Source: Desulfuromonadaceae bacterium
Lineage (GTDB): Bacteria; Desulfobacterota; Desulfuromonadia; Geobacterales; Pseudopelobacteraceae
DNA: 5,761 bases
Direction: 5' to 3'
Assembly: GCA_028686145.1 (NCBI GenBank)
Contig: JAQUCQ010000227.1
Span: 1-5,761, forward strand
Positions within the stretch are counted from its first letter, which is position 1; each line of letters opens with the position of its first letter. Shown piece after piece: positions 1-4,545 of this stretch. The position numbers and the translations under genes are program-made. A model generated the notes under the pieces. That model made no database searches, was not told the origin of the DNA, and saw only the letters and a program-made list of their open reading frames with translations.

Positions 1-1
1 T

Positions 2-253
2 ATTTCAAATGTTGATGCTGCACCGAACAGGGATAAGACCCGAGTAAAGCCTTTACTGGTTACACAGGTTTGTTCTCCGGTACTGTGGGAGCAATCGGTA
101 AACGCTATGGGAGCTTTGGGAGTAACAAGATTTATTGAACTTGGTCCGGGCAAAGTATTAAGTGGACTGGTTAAAAGGATTAACAAGGAGGCGGTTCTGG
201 CTAATATAGAAGATGTTGCCGGCATACAAGCCGTTGGGGAGAACGAGCAATGA
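2..253 (+). CDS. fabD: Malonyl-CoA:ACP transacylase (FabD), C-terminal part, 5' end outside window
   Basis: FabD moves the malonyl group from malonyl-CoA to the ACP thiol in the cytoplasm, providing the two-carbon donor for type II fatty acid synthesis. Only the last 83 residues are present, read in the frame beginning at base 2; the family is usually about 310 residues. The segment TQVCSPVLWEQSV (residues 21-33) is the FabD block containing the active-site Gln, here Q22, which corresponds by recalled alignment to E. coli Gln250. ELGPGKVLSGLVKRI (residues 46-60) is the hallmark C-terminal motif. The nucleophilic Ser (GHSLGE motif) and catalytic His lie upstream of the window and cannot be checked. 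The stop codon overlaps the fabG start as ATGA, so the two genes are very likely translationally coupled. Identity is secure from the motifs and from the neighbours fabG, acpP and fabF. Confidence 0.93.
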   Translation: MSNVDAAPNRDKTRVKPLLVTQVCSPVLWEQSVNAMGALGVTRFIELGPGKVLSGLVKRINKEAVLANIEDVAGIQAVGENEQ

Positions 254-984
254 AAGGACAGGTCGCTTTGGTAACAGGTGCTTCGCGAGGCATTGGGCAG
301 GCAATTTCACTGAAGCTTGCTGCCGAAGGAATTTATGTTGTTGCGACAGCTACATCGGAGTCTGGCGCAGCGGCAACTGTTGCAGCAATTGTGGCACAGG
401 GAGGAGTCGCTCATGCGGCTAAACTCGATGTTACAAACTCTTCTGAAGTTGAAGCTCTCTTTAAAAAAATTATTGCCGAACAAGGGCGGCTTGATATCCT
501 GGTTAATAATGCCGGCATAACAAAAGATGGTCTCATGATGCGCATGAAAGATAGCGACTGGGATTCCGTTCTTGATACAAATCTCAAAGGCTCCTTCAAC
601 TGCCTGCGGGAAGCTTCCAAAATTATGACGAAAGCCCGCTACGGACGTGTCGTCAATATCAGTTCCGTTGTTGGTGAAATGGGCAATCCAGGTCAGGTAA
701 ACTATTGTGCCAGCAAGGCGGGTCTGTTCGGTTTAACAAAATCAGCTGCCCGTGAACTGGCAAAGCGCAACATTACCGTCAATGCTGTTGCTCCCGGATT
801 TATTGAAACAGATATGACTGCAGTTCTTCCGGAAAAGGGACGTGAAGCGCTTCTACACAATATTCCCATGGAACGGCTTGGATCAGTTGACGATGTTGCA
901 TATGCCGTTCGTTTTCTGGTTTCCCCACAAGCGGGCTATATAACTGGTCAGGTGTTGTCGGTAAATGGCGGGATGTATATGTAG
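250..984 (+). CDS. fabG: 3-oxoacyl-[ACP] reductase (FabG)
   Basis: FabG uses NADPH to reduce 3-oxoacyl-ACP to (R)-3-hydroxyacyl-ACP, the first reduction of each elongation cycle. The 244-residue product is standard length for this short-chain dehydrogenase/reductase family. The dinucleotide-binding TGASRGIG is at residues 9-16, NNAG at 86-89, and the catalytic tetrad is N111, S139, Y152 and K156 (the last two in YCASK). PGFIETDMT (182-190) and the C-terminal VNGGMYM (238-244) are typical of true FabG rather than other family members. The TATSES stretch after the second beta strand (residues 33-38) resembles E. coli FabG (from memory) and fits NADPH preference. The ATG at 250 is chosen because GGGGAG (236-241) lies eight bases upstream and because it overlaps the fabD stop. 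A 108-base gap containing a candidate promoter follows, so fabG may be the last gene of one transcript. Confidence 0.97.
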   Translation: MKGQVALVTGASRGIGQAISLKLAAEGIYVVATATSESGAAATVAAIVAQGGVAHAAKLDVTNSSEVEALFKKIIAEQGRLDILVNNAGITKDGLMMRMKDSDWDSVLDTNLKGSFNCLREASKIMTKARYGRVVNISSVVGEMGNPGQVNYCASKAGLFGLTKSAARELAKRNITVNAVAPGFIETDMTAVLPEKGREALLHNIPMERLGSVDDVAYAVRFLVSPQAGYITGQVLSVNGGMYM

Positions 985-1005
985 ATACAGATGGATAAAT
1001 ATCGA

Positions 1006-1034
1006 TTGACTTTTAAAGATTTCATGCTTAATTA
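1006..1034 (+). promoter_or_regulatory. Candidate sigma70-type promoter for acpP
   Basis: TTGACT (1006-1011) matches the -35 consensus at five of six positions. The -10 region is weaker: TTAATT (1028-1033, 16-base spacer) preceded by TGC, giving an extended -10 TGn, or TAATTA (1029-1034, 17-base spacer). The position, in the only long gap before acpP, supports a promoter that lets ACP be made independently of the upstream fab genes. An alternative is TTACAC (1046-1051) with TAAAAT (1071-1076), whose -10 is better but whose 19-base spacer is long. Which one is used cannot be told from sequence. Confidence 0.5.
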
Positions 1035-1038
1035 AGCA
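1025..1038. promoter_or_regulatory. 14-base perfect palindrome over the acpP -10 region (possible operator)
   Basis: TGCTTAATTAAGCA reads identically on both strands and sits on top of the proposed -10 element. A perfect dyad in this position is the usual arrangement for a repressor site. No known regulator consensus could be matched with confidence: the central CTTAATT recalls part of some FapR-type sites, but the flanks do not fit. AT-rich short palindromes also arise by chance. Confidence 0.35.
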
Positions 1039-1054
1039 CACAGCGTTACACACA

Positions 1055-1071
1055 AAACCTGTAATAGGTTT
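1055..1071. repeat. Inverted repeat AAACCT-GTAAT-AGGTTT upstream of acpP
   Basis: Six perfect base pairs (1055-1060 with 1066-1071) flank a five-base spacer and lie 11 bases before the acpP Shine-Dalgarno. An overlapping alternative dyad is TTACA (1046-1050) with TGTAA (1060-1064). The element could be a second operator or a small hairpin in the acpP leader. It is too short and AT-rich, and lacks a T-run, to be a terminator. Confidence 0.3.
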
Positions 1072-1081
1072 AAAATCACAC

Positions 1082-1088
1082 GGAGGTG
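1082..1088 (+). promoter_or_regulatory. Near-perfect Shine-Dalgarno of acpP
   Basis: GGAGGTG is complementary to the 16S rRNA tail over seven bases. The GGAGG core ends six bases before the acpP ATG. It is the strongest ribosome binding site in the window, as expected for ACP, one of the most abundant bacterial proteins, and it fixes the acpP start at 1093. Confidence 0.8.
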
Positions 1089-1092
1089 GAAA

Positions 1093-1326
1093 ATGTCTGA
1101 TATTGCAAAGCGGGTGAAAGAAATTGTTGCAGAGCAGCTTGGTGTTGAGGAAGCTCAGGTTTTAACCGAATCTTCTTTTATGGATGACCTTGGAGCAGAT
1201 TCCCTTGATACTGTTGAGTTGGTTATGGCTCTTGAAGAAGAGTTCGATATTGAGATTCCTGATGAAGATGCCGAGAAAATTCAGACAGTAAATGATGCTA
1301 TTGAATACATTACTGAGCATAGCTGA
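1093..1326 (+). CDS. acpP: Acyl carrier protein (AcpP)
   Basis: ACP is the small acidic cytoplasmic carrier that holds fatty acyl intermediates as thioesters on a 4'-phosphopantetheine arm and presents them to FabD, FabF and FabG. The 77-residue product is standard length. The attachment motif GADSLDTVELVM is at residues 34-45, with the modified serine at S37. Helix II after it is rich in Glu (EEEFDIEIPDEDAEKI, residues 48-63), the acidic recognition surface for partner enzymes. The start is fixed by a near-perfect Shine-Dalgarno. The gene has a candidate promoter in front and an intrinsic terminator behind it, so a short single-gene mRNA of about 340 bases is plausible, in addition to read-through from fabD-fabG. 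No unusual residues are seen. Holo-ACP synthase is not in the window. Confidence 0.98.
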   Translation: MSDIAKRVKEIVAEQLGVEEAQVLTESSFMDDLGADSLDTVELVMALEEEFDIEIPDEDAEKIQTVNDAIEYITEHS

Positions 1327-1341
1327 AATTACTTGATTGGT

Positions 1342-1371
1342 GAGGGGCACTAGCCCCTCTTATTTTATCTT
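1342..1371 (+). terminator. Intrinsic terminator after acpP
   Basis: GAGGGGC (1342-1348) pairs perfectly with GCCCCTC (1353-1359) around an ACTA loop, and TTATTTTATCTT follows. Seven uninterrupted pairs, five of them G-C, with a T-rich tail make a convincing Rho-independent terminator 15 bases after the acpP stop. It separates acpP from fabF and should leave fabF at a lower level, fed by read-through or by a promoter in 1360-1409 that I could not recognise. Confidence 0.88.
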
Positions 1372-1409
1372 CCCATAACAGAAGTTACTGCCATACGGAG
1401 TTATTTATC

Positions 1410-2642
1410 ATGAGAAGAGTTGTAATTACTGGCGTTGGAGCGGTTTCACCACTCGGGTGCGGAAATGCTAAAAACTGGGATGCGCTCACTTCCGGGAAGT
1501 CTGGCATTGGCTTGATTACCCGTTTTGATGCGAGCGATATGCCGGTCAAGATTGCCGGTGAGGTTTCTGATTTTAACGCAGAAGAGTACATTGATAAAAA
1601 AGAGATAAAGAAGATGGATCTCTTTATCCAGTACGGTCTTGCTGCAGCTCATTATGCCATGGAAGATTCCGGTCTGGTAATCAATGATGAAAATGCCGAA
1701 CGGGTCGGGGTTCTTGTCGGTGCCGGTCTTGGGGGGTTGCCATCTATCGAGCGCTACCATACGCTGCTGAATGAGGGTGGTCCTAAAAAAATATCTCCGT
1801 TTTTTATCCCGATGCTGATTATCAATCTTGCCCCTGGCCACATTTCCATTAGATATGGGGCTAAAGGACCAAATATTTCTTCCGTTTCTGCTTGTGCGAC
1901 CAGTACCCATTCGATTGGCGACGCCTATCATATTATTAAAAGAGGCGATGCGGATGCCATGATAGCAGGCGGGACAGAGTCCGTCATTACACCTCTGGGC
2001 ATTGGCGGATTTGCGGCTATGAAGGCACTTTCCGACAGAAATGACGACCCTGCAACTGCATCACGTCCCTTTGACAAGAACCGTGATGGTTTTATCATGG
2101 GCGAAGGTGCCGGTATTGTTATTCTTGAGGAATATGAATCCGCAAAGGCGCGCGGAGCCAAAATTTATGCCGAGGTCGTTGGATATGGCATGACTGGGGA
2201 TGCATATCACCTGACTTCACCTGCACCGGGTGGAGAAGGAGGAGCACGTAGTATGAAAATGGCGCTTAAGAATGCCGGCATTGCTCCCGATCAGGTCTCC
2301 TACATTAATGCACATGGCACATCTACACCGATTGGTGACATGTATGAAACCATGGCGATCAAGAGTGTATTTGGCGACCATGCAAAGAAAATGATGGTCT
2401 CTTCAACCAAATCTATGACCGGCCATCTACTTGGAGCAGCTGGCGGCATAGAAGCAGTGTATACTCTTATGGCAATGGACAAAGGAGTTGTTCCTCCCAC
2501 AATCAATTACACCGAGCCGGATCCGGAATGTGATCTTGATTATGTCCCCAATACTGCGCGAGAGGCAAAGCTTGAGTATGCCATGAGCAATAATTTTGGT
2601 TTTGGTGGTACGAATGCCACTCTTCTGTTTAAGAAGCTGTAA
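1410..2642 (+). CDS. fabF: 3-oxoacyl-[ACP] synthase II (FabF, KAS II)
   Basis: FabF performs the decarboxylating Claisen condensation of acyl-ACP with malonyl-ACP that lengthens the chain by two carbons. The product is 410 residues, normal for the family. It begins RRVVITGVGAVSPLG, the typical KAS II opening. The catalytic triad is C162 (in SACATS), H302 (in NAHGTSTP) and H339 (in KSMTGHLLGAAGG, with K334). The C-terminal FGFGGTN loop (residues 396-402), whose phenylalanine gates the pocket, is intact. MIAGGTESVITPLGIGGF (184-201) and the overall length favour FabF over FabB, although PIGD (307-310) after the first histidine motif resembles FabB wording. The ATG at 1410 is preceded by CGGAG (1396-1400), nine bases away. 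It lies downstream of the acpP terminator and 14 bases upstream of rpiB, with which it probably forms a transcript. Confidence 0.97.
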   Translation: MRRVVITGVGAVSPLGCGNAKNWDALTSGKSGIGLITRFDASDMPVKIAGEVSDFNAEEYIDKKEIKKMDLFIQYGLAAAHYAMEDSGLVINDENAERVGVLVGAGLGGLPSIERYHTLLNEGGPKKISPFFIPMLIINLAPGHISIRYGAKGPNISSVSACATSTHSIGDAYHIIKRGDADAMIAGGTESVITPLGIGGFAAMKALSDRNDDPATASRPFDKNRDGFIMGEGAGIVILEEYESAKARGAKIYAEVVGYGMTGDAYHLTSPAPGGEGGARSMKMALKNAGIAPDQVSYINAHGTSTPIGDMYETMAIKSVFGDHAKKMMVSSTKSMTGHLLGAAGGIEAVYTLMAMDKGVVPPTINYTEPDPECDLDYVPNTAREAKLEYAMSNNFGFGGTNATLLFKKL

Positions 2643-2656
2643 AGGGGAATGGTGAA

Positions 2657-3100
2657 ATGATCATTATCGGCAGCGACCATGGAGGATTGACCCTCAAAAC
2701 AGCCCTGAACAGTTATCTACATCGTAGAGGTTTTGAAGTAACAGATGCGGGGACTAACAGCGACGCTTCGGTAGATTATCCTGACTTTGGCCAAAAAGTT
2801 GCTGAAACCGTGATTGCTGGAGAAGCGGAATTAGGAATTTTGATATGCGGAACCGGAATCGGAATGTCAATCGCAGCCAACAAAATCCCGGGAATTCGAG
2901 CCGCTCTGGTCACAGATGTTTTTATGGCCCGCATGGCTAGAGAGCATAATAATGCCAATGTACTTGTTCTTGGCGGACGGGTGCTGGATGAACAGAAAGC
3001 CTGTGATCTCGTCGGCGCCTGGCTTGATGCAACATTTGAAGGTGGTCGCCATCAGGCGCGCCTCGACAAGATAACAGCACTGGAAAAGAAATATTCTTAG
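2657..3100 (+). CDS. rpiB: Ribose-5-phosphate isomerase B (RpiB)
   Basis: RpiB interconverts ribose-5-phosphate and ribulose-5-phosphate in the non-oxidative pentose phosphate pathway, supplying ribose for nucleotides. The 147-residue product has the normal length of the RpiB/LacA/LacB family. It shows the N-terminal IIGSDHGG (3-10, with D7 and H8), the active-site CGTGIGMSIAANK (64-76) with the general-base C64, the REHNNANVLVLGGR segment (95-108) with H97, and the closing GGRHQARLDKI (129-139). The CGTGIG cysteine points to RpiB rather than a galactose-6-phosphate isomerase subunit. The start is placed at 2657, eight bases after AGGGGA (2643-2648). An ATG at 2649 is out of frame and stops after three codons. 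The short spacing to fabF implies co-transcription, a pairing I recall from deltaproteobacterial genomes; no functional link to fatty acid synthesis is evident. Confidence 0.96.
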   Translation: MIIIGSDHGGLTLKTALNSYLHRRGFEVTDAGTNSDASVDYPDFGQKVAETVIAGEAELGILICGTGIGMSIAANKIPGIRAALVTDVFMARMAREHNNANVLVLGGRVLDEQKACDLVGAWLDATFEGGRHQARLDKITALEKKYS

Positions 3101-3136
3101 CAGAAGTAAGATTTAAAATCATCTCAATACCCACAG

Positions 3137-3173
3137 GCGGGACCTGCTACGGCATGTGTCCCGTTTGTTGTTT
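3137..3173 (+). terminator. Probable intrinsic terminator between rpiB and glyA
   Basis: CGGGAC (3138-3143) pairs perfectly with GTCCCG (3158-3163). A second short stem, CTGC with GCA plus G (3144-3147 with 3152-3156), closes a TACG loop, with single-T bulges at 3155 and 3157. The tail is TTTGTTGTTT. The interrupted T-run and the bulges make it weaker than the other two terminators. It lies 37 bases after the rpiB stop, ends the fabF-rpiB transcript, and implies that glyA has its own promoter, although no good -35/-10 pair is visible in 3172-3205. Confidence 0.6.
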
Positions 3174-3216
3174 CACATTGTCATCATGAAAAGAACTTTT
3201 ACAAGGAGAACCCCCC

Positions 3217-4464
3217 ATGTCAGTCCTTTCCCAATTTGATCCTCAGGTAGCTGATTCGATTCGTCATGAAACGGAACGACAGGAACATAATCTGGAACTG
3301 ATCGCCTCCGAAAACTTTGTCTCGGAAGCGGTCTTGGAAGCACAAGGTTCGATCATGACCAACAAGTATGCCGAGGGGTATCCCGGAAAGCGTTATTATG
3401 GCGGATGCGAACACGTGGACGTTGTCGAGCAGCTTGCCATTGATCGCGCCAAGGAACTCTTTGGCGCTGAACATGCCAATGTTCAGCCTCACGCGGGTTC
3501 CCAAGCCAATATGGCTGTTTATTTTGCCGCGTGCAAGCCGGGAGACACGATTCTTGGGATGAATCTTGCCCATGGTGGACACCTTACACACGGTAGCCCG
3601 GTAAACTTTTCAGGTCGTTTCTACACTGTTGTTCCCTATGGGGTGTCGCCTGAAACTGAAATGATAGATTATGCCGAGGTTGAACGGCTTGCTGAAGAGC
3701 ATAAACCTAAGTTGATTGTGGTTGGTGCCAGTGCCTACCCGAGAATTATCGACTTTCCTGCTTTCCGTGCAATAGCCGATAAAGTTGGAGCGAAGATCAT
3801 GGTTGATATGGCTCATATTGCCGGGTTGGTCGCCGCTGGTGTTCACCCCAGTCCGGTTCCGTATGCCGAGTTTGTTACTACAACTACCCACAAAACGTTG
3901 CGTGGACCTCGTGGTGGTATGATCCTTTGCCGTGAAGAATTTGCAAAAGCAATCAATTCACAGATTTTCCCCGGCATTCAGGGTGGTCCCCTGATGCATA
4001 TTATCGCTGCCAAGGCAGTAGCATTTAAAGAAGCTCTCCAGCCGGAGTTTAAAACGTATCAGCAGCAGGTCGTAAAAAATGCTAAGGCTCTTGCGGAGGC
4101 TCTTGTAAGCCGTGGTTTCAAACTGACAAGCGGCGGTACAGACAACCATCTCATGCTGATCAATTTTTCGGGTACGGAAACAACTGGCAAAGCTGCTGAA
4201 GAGGCACTTGACAAGGCTGGTATTACTGTTAACAAGAACACCGTCCCGTTTGAAACGCGCTCTCCGTTTGTTACTTCAGGCATCAGGGTCGGAACGCCCG
4301 CATGTACATCTCATGGGCTTAAAGAGGCTGAGATGGGTCAGGTTGCCGGTTTTATCGCTGATGCGGTAGCTCATATCGGGAATGACCAGAAACTGGAAAC
4401 AATTAAAGGTCAGGTAAACAGTATGATGAAAAAATTCCCACTGTATGCTAACAGGCTTGCCTAA
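3217..4464 (+). CDS. glyA: Serine hydroxymethyltransferase (GlyA)
   Basis: GlyA is a PLP enzyme that converts L-serine and tetrahydrofolate to glycine and 5,10-methylenetetrahydrofolate, the main source of one-carbon units for purines, thymidylate and methionine/SAM. The 415-residue product is full length. Visible signatures are ELIASENFVS (27-36), YAEGYPGKRYYGG (51-63), H122 in GGHLTHG (stacks on PLP), D197 and H200 in VDMAHIAGLVAAG, the PLP Schiff-base lysine K226 in TTTTHKTLRGPRGG, and the carboxylate-binding R357 in SGIRVGTPA. The ATG at 3217 is supported by AAGGAG (3203-3208) eight bases upstream; the spacer contains an unusual run of six C. The gene is bracketed by hairpin terminators at 3137-3173 and 4487-4522 and so looks monocistronic. 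No regulatory RNA was recognised in its leader. Confidence 0.98.
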   Translation: MSVLSQFDPQVADSIRHETERQEHNLELIASENFVSEAVLEAQGSIMTNKYAEGYPGKRYYGGCEHVDVVEQLAIDRAKELFGAEHANVQPHAGSQANMAVYFAACKPGDTILGMNLAHGGHLTHGSPVNFSGRFYTVVPYGVSPETEMIDYAEVERLAEEHKPKLIVVGASAYPRIIDFPAFRAIADKVGAKIMVDMAHIAGLVAAGVHPSPVPYAEFVTTTTHKTLRGPRGGMILCREEFAKAINSQIFPGIQGGPLMHIIAAKAVAFKEALQPEFKTYQQQVVKNAKALAEALVSRGFKLTSGGTDNHLMLINFSGTETTGKAAEEALDKAGITVNKNTVPFETRSPFVTSGIRVGTPACTSHGLKEAEMGQVAGFIADAVAHIGNDQKLETIKGQVNSMMKKFPLYANRLA

Positions 4465-4486
4465 TATTCAAATATCAGGTAGTTAC

Positions 4487-4522
4487 AAGACCTACTGGAC
4501 ATGTTCCGGTGGGTCTTTTTTT
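4487..4522 (+). terminator. Strong intrinsic terminator after glyA
   Basis: AAGACCTACTGGA (4487-4499) pairs with TCCGGTGGGTCTT (4505-4517) around a CATGT loop. That is 13 pairs, two of them G-T wobbles. A run of seven T (4516-4522) overlaps the base of the stem. It begins 23 bases after the glyA stop and ends 23 bases before the bioA start, making it the best-formed terminator in the window. Read on the opposite strand it lacks a comparable T-run, so it acts in the plus direction. Confidence 0.9.
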
Positions 4523-4545
4523 ATCTTTGGCAAAGGAAATGAATT

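Noticed and set aside
1446..1931. 161-codon open frame on the minus strand across fabF
   Set aside because: It lies wholly within the fabF coding sequence, shows no family motif, and antisense frames of this length are expected opposite a well-coded gene.
3172..3205. Possible glyA promoter (TTCACA at 3172-3177)
   Set aside because: The -35-like hexamer has no acceptable -10 at 16-18 bases; the AAAAG-AA-CTTTT dyad at 3189-3200 is too short to interpret.
4456..4489. Possible biotin repressor (BirA) site upstream of bioA, from the GGTAGTTACAAG stretch
   Set aside because: Only a loose half-site resembles the GGTTTACAA consensus and there is no matching left half at the required spacing; the bases also belong to the terminator stem.
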